64,000 nt of DNA from Cricetomys ansorgei (GCA_026225945.1 JAMJFZ010000199.1:69108501-69172500), one strand, 5' to 3'; positions 1 through 12,452 are shown, numbered from the stretch's first letter. Translations and numbers: made by a program. Notes: a model not told the origin generated them from the letters alone.

Positions 1-96
1 ACACAGTGAGTTCCAGGACATGTAGGGCTACATAGTGAGACTGTGTCTCAAAAAACAAAAACAAAGAAACAACGACAACAGCAAAAAACAACAAAA
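1..96 (+). repeat. B1 SINE, 3' end
   Basis: GAGTTCCAGGACATGTAGGG and GTGTCTCAAAAAA are the 3' part of B1, followed by an A-rich tail. The 5' part is outside the window. Confidence 0.75.
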
Positions 97-208
97 TAAC
101 GTAAGAAAGAAAGGCAGGGGTTGGAAGGAAGCCTGTGGATGGAGGCTCCCTAGAGAGTCCTAAATGCTTTAAGAGGACACCATTAAGCTGTGCTCGCTAG
201 AGCAGCAG

Positions 209-428
209 TTCTCAACCTGAGGGTCTTGACCCCTTTGAGGGTCGAAGGACTCTTTCACAGGGGGTCACCTAAGACCATCTGCATACCAGATATTTACATT
301 AGGATTCATAACAGTAGCAAAATTGCAGGTATGAAGTAGCAATGAAAATAATTTTGTGGTTGGGGGGTCACCACGACATGAGGAACTGTGTCAAAGAGTC
401 GCAGCATTAGGAAGGCTGAGAAGCACTG
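209..428. mobile_element. URR1-type hAT-Charlie MITE
   Basis: The inverted ends are CAGTTCTCAACC and its degenerate complement. Internal landmarks such as CCTAAGACCATCTG and TATTTACATTAGGATTC match the rodent URR1 family. The flanks share TAGAG, the remains of an 8-bp target duplication. Confidence 0.8.
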
Positions 429-2654
429 GTATAGAGGGTAATTGGGTGACAGAACTATGAAGCAGAATCTACAGTGAGGTGATTTCAGCAACAGTCAGGG
501 CAGGGGTTATCTCTGGGTGGGCAGAAGAACACTGGGATCTCCTGGGACAAAGGTCTCATGTGTGTGTTTAATTGTTTTGGTTTATTTTAGAGTTTTGGTT
601 TATTTTAGGGCTTTGCAATGGTTGTTGTGCCTAGCTAAAATAGAGGTTGTCATTCTGGCCTTGAACCCCCAGGATTGTTGTGCCTCTCTCCCTCTGTAGC
701 TGTGTTTTATTTTCCAACAGAAACGTGAACACCTGAATGATTTGCCAGACGGGCTCTGTTCTCCTCATTCCACAGGGTAGTTGTTATGACTACCACTAAG
801 AGTGTCAGAGAATCCAGACAGGGATCCGAGGGGCAATCGCTGGATGGTGAGCTGGGTGCTTCCTGGAGCAGGTGGAATTATGGCTGGCTCTGCCCAGAGT
901 CAGGGCTTGGTGTGGATCAGGGTTGACAACTGACATTTGGATCTGAGTCAGCCATTCTCAGTCCTGGAGGCTGTCCTGTATGCTGTGTGGTTGTCCGCAC
1001 CGTCCCTGGCCTCAGCCATAAATGCCAGTATACCACCTGGGGGTGAAAATGCAAAAATGGTCCCCGTAACTGCAAAATGTCGTGGGGACAAGCTGCTTTC
1101 AGACAGGGAGCCCCGGTTTCAGAGAAGCACACACAGGTAGGACATGGAGAGGCAGTCTCACTCCTGGGGAGGGAACCTGCTGCTTCAAGTACTCTTCTCT
1201 TCTTCAGGTTTTGGGCCCATGAGAAATCAGTGCAGCTGTGTCCTCAAGTTCCCACCAAGTCTGCTTCTGCCCAGCATCTCTCCTGATCATGGTCTGGAAT
1301 CTAGTGGGCCTGGCTGCAGGGTAGACTGGGTACCCACCATCCTGAGAGACCCCTGCCCCAGGCTTTATCTAGAGTCAGGACCCAGGAGGATTACTAACCC
1401 TTTGGGTTTAGAACATGTGATCCCACGCTCTGCAGAGGAGGAGGGAAGTACCCTGCCACACTGACACTGTGGCAGAAGCCGCATCACCTGACCACCAACC
1501 GCTATGGGACCTGGCTTGTAGTCAGCAGCAGGGGAGTTACAGTGTCAGCCCAGCAGGGTTTCTCCTTCAGTGTGGGGAATCTGAGGCCCCAGGAATAGTC
1601 CTGGCTGGTGACAGACAGAGCCTGAGCAGAATGTCCAGACAGATGTCCAGATTCCCCAGGGAGATGGCATTTTGTTTAAAGGAGTTATTATTATGCACAA
1701 ACAGTATCCTAAGAAACTTTAATTTTGTTTTCTGAGGCTAGCCTTGTATGTTGTGTCATCATGCCTGGATGGATGTTTTCTTTATTGTTTTTGAGCTCCC
1801 ACAGATGGGATCCAAGCAGGGCAGAAAGGTAGATGACTGGCAGTCTGTTCCAGGATGCCAGGGACAGAGTGCAAACCAGAGGCTAGGCATGAGGGTATCT
1901 GTGCTGCTACACAGCCGAGGACCCTGACACTGTCACTAGGACCTGGTTACCAACACCCATTATTGAAAAAGTAAGTAAGAGGATCCCACGTGGTCTAGAC
2001 CAGGAAGAATGGTGTGCTTTGGGGTCTTGTCTTCCTCTGTGGCCTAGGGTACTGCCATAGAAGAAGAAGGGGAGAGAAAGGCCAGGTTCCCAGTTCCATT
2101 TGGACTTGCCCAGGCTTTCCTTTGAAATCAAGGAAACAAGTTTACAAACAAGTTCTCAAAGCCTTTTGTGGGTATCCTAGACTTTCTGCAGGGCCCTACA
2201 TTCCTGCCTTCTTCACCTGCACCAAGGAAGGGCATATGGGATGCTAGGGTGACAGGGAAGATCTCAGAGGAGCAAAGGAGGGAGTGCCCTTCCCAGTTGC
2301 AGCCAGCTGCTTCAGATCACAGAGAAACTCTTTGAAAGGGCCTGGTAGGCACACACACCTCCACTTCCTGTACCCAGGGAAACTGGCCAGTGCCTGATCT
2401 GTACTGTTCCAGTGCCACAGCTGGGCTAGCCTGAGGTTCTCAGGGGAGGGGTTGCTGAAGCAAGTCCGCAGTTTCCTGTACAAAGCAAGGAAGCATGACC
2501 TCACTAGAGGTAAACCAAAGGACACTTCCTCTTTTGCTGGCTGGGCCACCTCCAGAAAGTTTTCAAAGCTATAAAATGAAATGTGTCCTGCCCCGCCTGG
2601 ACAGGGGTTCAGGCAGCTGTTCTGGGCCTGCCTCACTTATGAGGAGGATAGAAA
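429..2654. other. Intergenic sequence, no gene seen
   Basis: I see mostly unique sequence with no long open frame of protein-like composition, no CpG island and no splice-consistent exons. Degenerate ancient repeats may be present. Confidence 0.5.
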
Positions 2655-2800
2655 TGGTAAAGGCAGGAGTTTGAGGTTAGGTCATTCTGGTATACGAAGC
2701 AAGTTCAAGGCCAGTCTAGCCTTAATGAGATCTTGTCTCCAAGAACTCCCAAACCCAAACAACAGCAACAAAATCAAGCAAGCAAACAAGCAAAGTCTAT
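2655..2800 (+). repeat. Degenerate B1/B4-like SINE 3' part
   Basis: AAGTTCAAGGCCAGTCTAG and GAGATCTTGTCTCCAAGAAC are SINE 3' landmarks, followed by an A-rich (CAAG)n tail. Confidence 0.55.
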
Positions 2801-3830
2801 ATAAATCAAGTGAACCAGGTAACAGGATGGTGCTGGAGGCCCAGAAGTGGCTGACACTCGTCCACCCTGCCCCAGCCAATGTGCAGGTGAGCTAACTGAG
2901 TGCCAGAGAGTTTAAATGACTCTTGAGCCAAAGGCTCATTGATACTGTATACTTCCAGAGCTGTACCCTGCTGAGACACTGTGAATCTCCAGCAAACAGA
3001 CTTCCAGGTGGGAGAGGTTCTCACCTGGGGAAGTGAGTTTACATCAAAAGAGGTATTGGTGGATATACATCCTGCTCCCCATCCCCTTCCTTGCCCCCTC
3101 CCTAGGAATCAAAGAGCTTGTCTGCAGACTCCTACTGTGAAACAAGTCCCCAGAAAGATATGAGCCCCCCACTTCTGCCACAGGGGCCCTGATTTCCTTT
3201 CTTCAATGCCCCATGTCATGCTGTCTACTCTCTGCACTGGGGCCTGAAGTCTCCTTAGAGATCCTGATATGGCACTGTCTGTCTGTCTGTCCCTGGCATT
3301 AATAATTTTTCTAATAATAAGCTGGTTACCCACAACAATTTGTCTTAGTTTCCCTTTTGGTCCCTGAGACCTTTCTCTGTCTCTTTTGTCACACGCTTGG
3401 GTGGGAAGGACAACATTCTTTAATCACATCAGGAAACATCCGTCCTGGCTTGGCTATCTTTTGAGCCTGACTGCAGCCTCCTCTTCTGTAAAACAGACCA
3501 TGATGCCCACCAGTGGGGATGAGTAAGCACTACCTCACCTTGCCACAGCTTGTATCCGCTACTCAGCAGAACACCCCATCTATGGGGCTTCCCTGTGCAG
3601 ATGATTCCCTTCAGATAAAGGTGACAGGCTATCCCTTGTGCTTCTGACTGATTGGCTGTAAATCAGAGTTCCTACACCCTCCTCATTTCTAATATATATA
3701 CTGATTTGCTAGCATAATTCACAGGACTCAGCAACATCTGCTCACCCTTCTCTCCTTACTGTGAGGAAGATCATGGGATGCAGATTAATGCAACTCCTGC
3801 AAGATGTTCTCTGACCTGCACATGTATACT
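2801..3830. other. Intergenic sequence, no gene seen
   Basis: The sequence appears unique, with only short frames. A short (TCTG)n run lies near 3280. Confidence 0.5.
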
Positions 3831-3959
3831 ATAACATATGTTGGCACATAGACACACAGACATACAGACATACACACACACACATGCACAGAAAGAGAGA
3901 GAGAGTGCACACACATATAAATATGTAATAATAATTTCAAAAACAACAACCCTAAAACT

Positions 3960-4165
3960 AGGGTCTGGAGAGGTCACTCAGCACTTAAGAGCATTTGTAA
4001 TAGTCTTGAAGAAGACTCAGGTTCTGTTCCAGCACCCATATGGTGGCTTCCAACTGTAACTCTAATTCCTGGAGATCTGATGCCTTTTTCTGGCTTCCAC
4101 TGGCACCAGGCATGGATGTGGTGCACATATATACATTCAGGCAAAACACTTATACATACCAAAGT
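3960..4165 (+). repeat. B2/B3-type SINE
   Basis: GGTCTGGAGAGGTCACTCAG is the tRNA-derived head. GGTTCTGTTCCAGCACCCA is the B-box region and TGCCTTTTTCTGGCTTCC the family-specific middle. A CA/GA-rich simple stretch (3840-3920) precedes it. Confidence 0.75.
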
Positions 4166-4756
4166 TTAAAGATCTTTCAAACAAATTAAAGAGAAGGTCC
4201 TAACAGTGATAAGCTCAAAATGATTGTAAGAAAGAAAAAAAAAAAAAGTAAATACAAAACCACACAAGTCTTCTTTATAAATCCTTCCCCGTTGTTTGAG
4301 GAGGTGTATTGAAATGGGGTCACATGACCTGAGGCACTCCTGGGAACCAGCACTGTGTAGGTGCCTCTCACAAGGCTCAGTGTCCCCACCCTGCTTGGGG
4401 ATGCTTTTGACTTGGAGAAGCACAGTGGTGTTCAAAGGTCACCAGCCAGAATCCAGCCTGGAGCAAGGGCCACTCCAGGTTCTGGTTCCTTGTCTGTCAT
4501 GGCAGATCACATATCTTCAAGAAAGGAAAGCCAGCTCCACACTCACGAAGCCATTAGCACACTCTAGGCAGGCATGTGGGAGCTCCCAAGACCTGGGTAT
4601 GATTCTGTATCCCCTGGACCTTGACATATGGTCCAGAGGGCTGGTGTGACTCCACAGCTTAGACTCACAGTGGGTGCTCAATGTTTGTAAGGCAAATAGG
4701 TGGATTTATCTCTAAGATGCTCTTGCCATGAAACTCATTGAAAATGGAGTAGTACT

Positions 4757-5091
4757 TGTTACAGAGGTTTATTTTTAGTTTTATACAAAATAATTGTTTT
4801 ATGCACTGTTGGGTGAGGGGCTGTCTCGGGCATTTTGCATTGTTTGCAGGTGTTGGATTTCTGTGGAGGTTGTTTAATTGCTAAGGATATGCACATGGTA
4901 TCAGTAGAGCACCTAAGGAGCTCTGAATCAATAAAACACCTGAGCTCAGAGGCTCGGGGTTCCACTGTTGATTGAGTATGATGCTGGCTAGGATGGTGGT
5001 TCCCTCTCCTGAGGTCTGGAAGAGTTTGCACGTATGAAATACGCTCCCTGTTGTCCTTGCTGAGCCATCACAGAGATGTATGTACTGTCCA
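4757..5091 (+). mobile_element. Solo LTR, class II ERV family (diverged copy)
   Basis: It begins TGTTACAGAGGTTTATTTTT and is collinear with the LTRs at 12121 and 13889, including CAATAAAACACCTGAGCTCA and the block GGATGGTGGTTCCCTCTCCT. It has no internal region, so it is probably a solo LTR. The 3' border is approximate. Confidence 0.75.
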
Positions 5092-5515
5092 AAAGAAAAG
5101 AGGGTTGAGCAAGAGGAGATTAGAAGCCATCGAAACAAGCAAAACAAAATGAGTTAACATTAATCTCAATTATTCATTTTATTTAAGGCAGTATATCAAA
5201 TAGATATCATGTCAATATCTGATCAATGAAACAAACGAGTCCTGAGATAGCCCACCTTCCTTTTCTAAGACAAGTGCTCACTGACTGACTGAGGATCGTG
5301 AGTTACGCAGTGACAGAAGAACAAGGGCTGTGGGTGCCTGAGCGACATCTCCCGCCCCTAACCTGCACCCTGCAGCTGGCTTGATGAGGCACTAACCTGA
5401 GCCTCTCTAGCGCTTGGTCCCCCGTCCAAACTCCTGTCCTGAGCCTGTCCAGGCAGCTGCTGAATGAATCAACTGCTCCCACTGAGACTTGTAGTACTAT
5501 AACAAGGTAACAACA
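5092..5515. other. Intergenic sequence, nothing recognised
   Basis: I see no repeat signature and no coding-like frame. Confidence 0.45.
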
Positions 5516-5553
5516 AATTCATTCATTCATTCATTCATTCATTCATTCATTCA
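5516..5553. repeat. (ATTC)n microsatellite
   Basis: About nine perfect copies of the tetranucleotide ATTC. Confidence 0.95.
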
Positions 5554-5892
5554 ACAATGTCTTCGAGTACAGACTGTGCCGGGCACCCATCAGAGCACTG
5601 GGAACACCCCCCCCTCCAGGGAAAAGTAAAAAATTAGGGCACCCACAGGTTTGTACTCCCCTAGAGGGCTCTGGCAGTGAAAGCTGCCAGTGGCCTCTAC
5701 AGTCTCCTCCTCTCAGCCTCTGGCTTAGATCTCTTATAAGGCACTCTCCCCTCGCATCTCCACATGTCTCAGCTGCCCCCACCACCCCTGCCACTGCAAG
5801 CCAGGATGGACTCATCTCAACCAGTCACATCCACAGGAGCTTTATGCACTAAATTCTGTGTGGGTGCTATCATACTCCCTCAGGCTCTAGGG

Positions 5893-6062
5893 CATCAGTT
5901 CTCAACCCTTTCACAGGGGTCACCTAAGACCATCTGTATATCAGATATTTACATTATGATTTATAGTAGTAGCAAGATTACAGTTATGAAGTAGCAATCG
6001 AAATCATTTTATGGTTGGGGTCACACGAGGAACACGGCATTAGGAAGGGTGAGGTCCACTGG
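5893..6062. mobile_element. URR1-type MITE, internally deleted
   Basis: CAGTTCTCAACCCTTTCACA joins the left end directly to sequence that lies about 40 bases further in within the full copies. The middle (CCTAAGACCATCTG, TATGAAGTAGCAAT) is intact and the right end is degenerate. Confidence 0.75.
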
Positions 6063-7005
6063 ACTAGGTGATCTCCCAGCACCTCCGCTCTGTCTCCAAG
6101 TCATCTACAAGTGCTCCTTCCTCCACCTAGCTCTTGCCTGTTTAGTCTTGACTTGGTGATTATTCCGCCAAGGTCCAGCTAACACACAGAGATCTGGTGT
6201 TGTCAAGCCTGAGAGAGTTGGACCTAGCCTTGGTCTGGGGACAGAAAGGCTCAGGTGGGTGGCCAGTGACCAGCAATATTGCCCTGTGCATCTGGGGCAG
6301 GCTAGCTAATAGGCCAGGACAGGAACAGATGCTGACTGAGTTTGACTGGGTTGACCCAGATGTCTTGTTTGGTTGGTTGACGGTGGAGAGTTTTTATAAC
6401 TGAAGTGTCTGTGGGGGTGTTGGGAGGAGAGCATGCTTGGAAGAAGGAGGCAGGACAGGGTTTAGTATGCTGAGGCATTGTGGGTAGAGTCTTCAGGGAG
6501 ATGCCTGGTACTCTGGAATCACTTTGGGAGGCTGGTCTGGTGGCTGACATGCTGTCCCCACTGCAGGCCAGGGCAGAGGGAGGCATGATGTTGAAGTGGG
6601 TGTCCAGGGAAGGAGAGAATGGGCAGGGTGAGGGCTGTGGGCAATGCTGGAGGTGATGGGGGATCTGGCAGGACGAGGACACAGGTCCATGACCCTGAAG
6701 ACTTCCTGGTGAGAGTGAGCTAGTGAAGAGTACAAAAGCAGCGGGTGGTGAGATCCTTACCCACAGTGCTCTACCAGGCAGGGAGGAGGACCCAGCCTGT
6801 TTCCAGCAGCTCCAGATATAACTACAGAGAATGTGGTGCAAGACAGCACTCCTCCAGGTCTGATTCCCCAGAGCAGGTGGACATGTTTCTAAAACAGCAC
6901 AGCTGATCTGAACCCTCTCTGGGGCAGGGCAGGGCTGGGTTTCAGGTAGTCAAAATGTCTGGTGCCAAACAAAGCCTTGGTGGATTTTAAAGAAACCCAT
7001 CCCGG
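6063..7005. other. Intergenic sequence, no gene seen
   Basis: A 179-codon minus-strand frame at 6302-6841 has unconstrained Pro/Ser-rich composition and no recognisable domain, so I do not call it. No repeats are obvious. Confidence 0.5.
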
Positions 7006-7196
7006 AAGCCAGAGAGATGGCTCAGCAGTTAACAGCATAGGCTGCTCTTCCAAAGGATCTGGGTTCGATTCCCAGTACCTACATGGCAGCTCACAACTGT
7101 CTGTAGCTCCAGTCTCAGGGATATCCGACGCCCTCTTCTGGCCTCTGTGGGTACTTCATGAAGGCAAAACACACATTATAGAAAAAGGAAAATAAG
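7006..7196 (+). repeat. B2 SINE
   Basis: GCCAGAGAGATGGCTCAGCA and GGGTTCGATTCCCAGTACC are well-kept tRNA-like A- and B-box regions. The B2 body follows (TCTGGCCTCTGTGGGTACTT) with an A-rich end. Confidence 0.85.
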
Positions 7197-7305
7197 AAAA
7201 CCATCTTTCATGACTCCCTGCCAGGCTTCTCCGGATCATTTGATAAGACTCAACTAAGGCAGATGTCACCATACTGACTTGTCCCGTTTAGAAGAGTGGA
7301 GGCAT

Positions 7306-7365
7306 GGATCCAAGACCTGCTCCTATCAGACCTCTGGATCCAAGACCTGCTCCTATCAGACCTCT
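7306..7365. repeat. Perfect 30-bp tandem duplication
   Basis: Two adjacent identical 30-base units, each starting GGATCCAAGACCTGCTCC. No further copies flank them. Confidence 0.97.
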
Positions 7366-9925
7366 TTATTCTAGTCTAGTCGACAGAATTCCTAGAGGCA
7401 TGGGGAAGTGGGTGTGACCCTTCCTTTCCTGTGATCCTGAGAGGACCTCCCTGTAACTCGTGTAAGAACTCAGGAGCTGTGAAAGGACGTCTTAGTGGGT
7501 CAGAGGTGAGTGGGGAATTGGGACTTCCTGTGACCCGGGGCCTAATCTGGATTATAGCACCTGTAGGGCCTCCTTTACCTCTGGGTCCTGGCCTGGTTCT
7601 TGCTGAGAAGGGTCAGACAGGGATGGAGCTCATGCATGCTCTGACTTTAGGTTGGCTGACCAACTGGTAGGTTTGGCTCAGACTCCTTGTGCCAGCTTCT
7701 GAGCCTCAAGCTTGTAGGGACCATGCCCTTGTCTGCAGGGTAGTGGCAGGATCTGGCCTTGGAGATGTTTGGAAATAGTGTGCCCTGCCCACCTGCCTGC
7801 CCTGGATGTTGGGCTGTAAGTGTCCTCAGAGAATAACTACCCTTACCTTCCTGGGAACTGTGTTTGCACTGCTCCAGGCTAGCTCACAGTCTAACCTCCC
7901 AGAAGCCTCTCTGAGTTCCCCAACCCTTTCCTGGGGAGACTCAGATCACTCTGGAATCACAGCCAATATCCCCAGCCAATATCTACCTTGCCTGGAACAA
8001 GCAGAGCAGGCTCACAACAGGGTTTTATAACCTGCAGAGACAATGAATCAGAGGAAACCTTTGAACTTTCACTGAACCTGGTGAGTTGCCTGAATTTGGC
8101 CAGATGGTCTTAAAATCTCTTTTAAGAATAATATTCCATGGAGGGAGGGATTATTACCACAAGGCAAATTTTAAAATGGCTAGGGGTTGATTAGACTGAG
8201 TGAGGCAGGGCCAATCAGATAATAGGGGTGCAGCATGCATCCAATGGACTGTTCTGATTCTGCCAGAGTATAGGTCAGGTCCCCCAGGACTATCTGGGGT
8301 ACACATCTCTGCTCTTAGCATACATCTGCTGCCCTTGGCTACACAGATGACCTGGCTGAGCCTCGGGTGACCTGTGGAACAGGGTGACAGTCTCACAGGG
8401 CAATTGAGAGGCTCCATAAGCGAGTATGTGTCTGTCTGGAGCAAGGACATCAATCAGGTGCAATGAGCAGCCATCATCGTTACTATGGTCAACCCCTCAC
8501 CACGGTGTGCCCTCCCTTGACTGCTCAGAGTACAAAGGGAACAACAGTCAGTTGGAGCTAAGGGCCCTGGGTTCATGGCATGTGTGCCCTGCAGCAGTCA
8601 CTGCTAGGACACTTACTAGCCACCATACCCGTCTTGACAGTCTCTCTTGGTTTGTGTGAACGCTTCCCCAATCTTGTAGCCCGTGAGATGTGTGCATGCT
8701 GGAGGGGCTGTGCTGGAACCATGGCCTGGGCTGGGTCATGTTATTGTGTTAGAAGCCCAGAGACATGAGCAATGGGCATCAGCAACATGGTGAGCACCTC
8801 GAGAAGCCATGGGGTACCCCAACGTGGGTAGAGGAAAGAAGGAGTCCGGTGAAAGAGACTGGTCAGAGTGGCATGTGGAAGAGTGCAAAGTGACCCTGAC
8901 CTTGGGAAGACCGAGCTTCCCTCCTGGCCAGGAGCCAGCAGGTGAGCATCTATGTCTCCTCCCTCATTCACCATCAGTTGTCTGTTTTTACTAATCATGG
9001 AACCCAGTCCGGGTGGGCTAAGATGCTTCTCACATCTGTCTGTTTCTTCCCTAGCCCAGCCAGACCACAACTTCCTGTCTGTCTCATTCAGAGGATAAGA
9101 ATGAGTGAGGCTACCCGGCTGTGCAGACTCTGATTCTGGCTTGAAGCAGGAGCCTGGGCATTGCTGGTCACAGCTGGCTGCACCTCTTGGCTTTTAGGTT
9201 CCTTTGAGCAAAAAACTCTGCCTAGGGACAGTGCATTTCAGAGTAGGCCATTTACTGGAAGGGAGGCAGTCCTGCATTCAGGGTCCTCCTGAGCCATCAT
9301 GCTGTTAGACCAAGGAGTGGGCAGCAGCCTTTCCTTTCCAATCTTGATGGCCATACTTCATAGGCTAGTTCTTTTCTAGGTCCTTTCTCGGGGGTCAGGG
9401 TGTCGGACAGTTGCTTGGTGGGGAAGCTGCATTGTTTTAAACACAATAGCAGTTCAGAAATAGACCCAAAATCCTGGCTTGGCTTTTTTTTTTCTGATAA
9501 AATATTTAATATTTACAAAAAACATTTCTAATATGATGCTGTGGACACCCTGCCCCACCTACTAGTGGGACAGAGCCCACAGAGACTTCCGCTACCCTCC
9601 CAGGGCTCTGACACCCTGAACTTGGTGCAACTCATCGGCCGCTTCCTCCTTTCTTACTTTAGCATGTTTTTGCTTCTCCTGGATGTGACTAAATGGCACC
9701 CTAGTGCTTGACTGAATCCTGCTTCCAGTCACTCAGGGCACAGGTGGAGCATACCCAATGGACAGTGGGATTTTACCTTAATTTTCTTATTTGTATGCTA
9801 CCATAGTGCACCCATTTCTGTATGCCATTTGGGGCTATGTGCTACCAGAAATTGACATCCATGGAGCTTGAGCCACGGATGGGGGGTCTCACAGCCTGTG
9901 GGCACAGCACAGTCATATTGGCACG
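7366..9925. other. Intergenic sequence, largely unique
   Basis: I see no gene. The stretch has few SINEs. A T-run at 9484-9493 precedes an AT-rich segment. Part of 8540-8650 resembles a degenerate MIR (uncertain). Confidence 0.45.
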
Positions 9926-9927
9926 AT

Positions 9928-10130
9928 TGTTTGTTTTTGTTTTTTTGTTTTTCTTTTTGAGACAGGGTCTCATGGAACCCAAGTAGGTGTTCTGATTTAT
10001 CTACCTCCACTGCCTAAATAATGATTACAGAAATGTGTCACTACGCCTGGCTTATACAGTGCCTAGGGATCAAACCCAAGACCTCTTGCATGCTAGTAAG
10101 CACTCTCCCAACTAAGCTACATCCTTATTC
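9928..10130 (-). repeat. B4-type composite SINE
   Basis: In antisense it has a T-rich tail, GAGACAGGGTCTCATGGAA (B1-like part) and CTAGTAAGCACTCTCCCAAC (ID-like part). This is the order expected for B4. Confidence 0.7.
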
Positions 10131-10280
10131 CACATTGGTACAGATAGCGTCTCTCTCCTCACAGGTCCAGCCCCACTAGATGCCTGATTTACATTCACTA
10201 TGTAGCTCTGGCTGGCCTGGCATTCACAGGAATCTGTCTCCTCTGCCTCCCTTACAAGGACTATGGTTAAAAACAGGAGC

Positions 10281-10455
10281 CATGCCAGGCAGTGGTGGCA
10301 TATGCCTTTAAGCCCAGCAGTCTGGAAGCAGAGGCAGGTGGATCTCTGAGTTTTAGGCCAGCCTGGACTACAGAGCAAGGTCCAGGACAGCCAGGACAAT
10401 GCAGAGAAACCCCGTGTTGAAAAACCAAAAATCCAAAAACAAAACAAAACACTCC
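10281..10455 (+). repeat. B1 SINE
   Basis: CAGGCAGTGGTGGCATATGC, GAGGCAGGTGGATCTCTGAG and GCCTGGACTACAGAGCAAGG are B1 landmarks, with an A-rich tail. Confidence 0.9.
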
Positions 10456-10647
10456 CCCCAAAGAAAAACAAGAAAAAAGAAAAACAAAACTAAACCCCCC
10501 CACACAAACATGAACCACCATGCCCTGTCTAAAAGAAATATTTTTTTTAAATAAAAAAATCCCAAACTCTTCTAATCACGGAAAAAGCTGTAATAACTTT
10601 TGTATTCTCACATGCAGGTTGTGTGTCTCTTATCCAAAATGCTTCAG

Positions 10648-10745
10648 CAGAGTGTGGCTCAGTGCTGGAGTGCTGGCTTAGCATGTGCTGAGGCCCTGGA
10701 CTCCCGCCCCAGCCCCTTCCCCCCAAAAAGTAAAAAAAAAAAAAC
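10648..10745 (+). repeat. ID-like SINE
   Basis: GTGTGGCTCAGTGCTGGAGT and GGCTTAGCATGTGCTGAGGC resemble the ID core, followed by a poly(A) tail. Confidence 0.65.
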
Positions 10746-10766
10746 CAACTTCAAGAGAGCTTATTT

Positions 10767-10903
10767 TAGCTGGGCAATGGTGGTGCATTTCTTTAATCCC
10801 AGCACTTGGGAGGCAGAGGCGGGCAGATCTCTGAGTTGGAGGCCAGCCTGGTCTAAAGAGTGAGTTATAGGATAGCCAGGGCTACACAGAGACATTTTGT
10901 CAA

Positions 10904-10935
<32 letters not shown>

Positions 10936-10985
10936 AAACAAAAAGCAAAAAACAAAAAACAAAAAAACCAACAAAAAACATAAAC
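10767..10985 (+). repeat. B1 SINE with (CAAAA)n tail
   Basis: GCTGGGCAATGGTGGTGCAT to GGGCTACACAGAGACATTTT is full-length B1. The tail is about 85 bases of A-rich simple sequence. Confidence 0.9.
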
Positions 10986-11335
10986 ATGAGAAAGAGACAT
11001 ATTTTGTTCCTTGGAGAACAGATGGTGGAGCAGACTCCCTATCGATATTGATCTCTAATGTGTGTGTCTGTGTCAGAGAAATGCCTGTTCAGGTCCTTGG
11101 AATCCTTTATATATTGTAAACATGGATCCTTTCTCAGATATATGCTTAGCAGTGAGGGAACAGAGGCACAGCTCCACACTGACTTCCTCAACAGCCTAAG
11201 GAGTTCCCTAGGCTTTGAGTCTGGCCAAATTGGAGTTTGTATACCAGTCAGTTTACAATGAAATAGAGTAGGAATTTTATTTTACTAAATATATTTTACT
11301 TTTCCTTCCATGCTCCCTAGTGACAATTTAATATT

Positions 11336-11522
11336 AGAGCTGGAGAGATGGCTCAGTGGTTATAAGCACTTGTTATTCTTGCAGAGAACCCAGGTTTGGT
11401 CCCAACACTGACATGGTTTAAACCATGTGTAACTCCAGCTTCAGGGGATCTGGTGTCCTCTGTTGGCCTCCATGGGCACCTGAACTCATGCAGTGCACAC
11501 ACATGCACTCAAGTAAAAAACA

Positions 11523-11525
<3 letters not shown>
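11336..11525 (+). repeat. B2/B3-type SINE
   Basis: GCTGGAGAGATGGCTCAGTG is the head, GGTTTGGTCCCAACACTGAC the B-box region, and CTCTGTTGGCCTCCATGGGC the body. Confidence 0.85.

Positions 11526-11561
<36 letters not shown>
11526..11561. repeat. (AT)18 microsatellite
   Basis: Perfect alternating AT at the tail of the preceding SINE. Confidence 0.97.
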
Positions 11562-11563
<2 letters not shown>

Positions 11564-11599
11564 CATAAAAATAAGTCTCTTTTGAATTTAATGTTTACC

Positions 11600-11804
11600 A
11601 TTTTTAATTGTGATATGTCTATGCCTGTGTGTAGGTATGTGCATGTAAGTGCAGGTGCCCACAGAGAACAAAGGAATTGGATCTCCTTGAGCTGGAGTCA
11701 TGGGTGCTTGTGAGTTGTTTGATATAGTTGTTGGGGATTGAATTCCCATCCTCTGGAAGAGCAGTGTGTGTTCCTAACTGCTGAGCTATCTCTCTAGTCC
11801 CTAA
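11600..11804 (-). repeat. B3-type SINE
   Basis: In antisense it contains GAATTCCCATCCTCTGGAAG and AACTGCTGAGCTATCTCTCT, the complement of the B2/B3 head. Confidence 0.8.
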
Positions 11805-11813
11805 ATGAGTAAA

Positions 11814-11902
11814 TCCTTTTTTCTCTCTTTTTCTTTTCTTTCCTTTCCCTTTTTTCTTTCCTTTCCTTTTCTTTCTTCCTTCCTTCCTCTTCTCTCTTTC
11901 TC

Positions 11903-11997
<95 letters not shown>
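11814..11997. repeat. Pure pyrimidine tract, mostly (TTTC)n
   Basis: 184 bases contain no purine on the + strand. The last 100 or so are regular TTTC repeats. It is the tail of the antisense B1 that follows. Confidence 0.97.
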
Positions 11998-12120
11998 AAG
12001 ACAGGTCTCACTATGTAGTTCTGACTGTTCTGGAACTCACTATGTAGGCCAGGCTGGCCTTGAACTCACGGATATCCATCTGCCTCTGCCTCCCGAGTGC
12101 TGGGATTAAAGGCGCATACC
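11998..12120 (-). repeat. B1 SINE, split by ERV insertion
   Basis: In antisense it reads GACAGGTCTCACTATGTAGT to GGGATTAAAGGCGCATACC and then stops at the LTR start. The remaining B1 end (CGTGCCACTCTGCCTGGCT) is at 14222-14240, after the ERV. Confidence 0.85.
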
Positions 12121-12450
12121 TGTTGTGGAAGCTTATTTTTAGTTGTGTTTAAAATACTGTTTTGGGCATTATTGGATGAGGTCTACTTAGGTCTTGGTGT
12201 TTTGTATTGTCTGCAGGTGTTGGATTTATGTGGGGGATGTTTGACTGCTCATGGTCTGCATGTGCCATCAGTAGAACACCTAAGGAGTTCTGAATCAATA
12301 AAAACACCTGAGCTCAGATACTCGGTGTTCCACTGTTCGGTATGGTGCTGGCCAGGATGGTGGTTCCCTCTGCTGAGGTCTGACAGGGCTTCCACGTATG
12401 AAAAATGTCTCATCATCCATGGTGAGCTCGCACAGAAATGTACTAGTACA
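12121..12450 (+). repeat. 5' LTR of the 2.1-kb ERV
   Basis: It begins TGTTGTGGAAGC. A polyadenylation signal lies within CAATAAAAACACCTGAGCTC at about 12296. The end at GTACTAGTACA is set by the primer binding site two bases later. Confidence 0.85.
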
Positions 12451-12452
12451 AG

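Noticed and set aside
5516..5553. Regular spaced repeats as a possible CRISPR-like array
   Set aside because: Simple ATTC microsatellite; no array of repeats and unique spacers exists anywhere in the window.
6302..6841. 179-codon minus-strand frame
   Set aside because: Composition is not protein-like, no domain is recognisable, and there is no promoter or conservation evidence.
11619..12011. 130-codon Lys/Glu/Arg-rich frame on the minus strand
   Set aside because: It is the translation of the (TTTC)n tract and the flanking SINEs.
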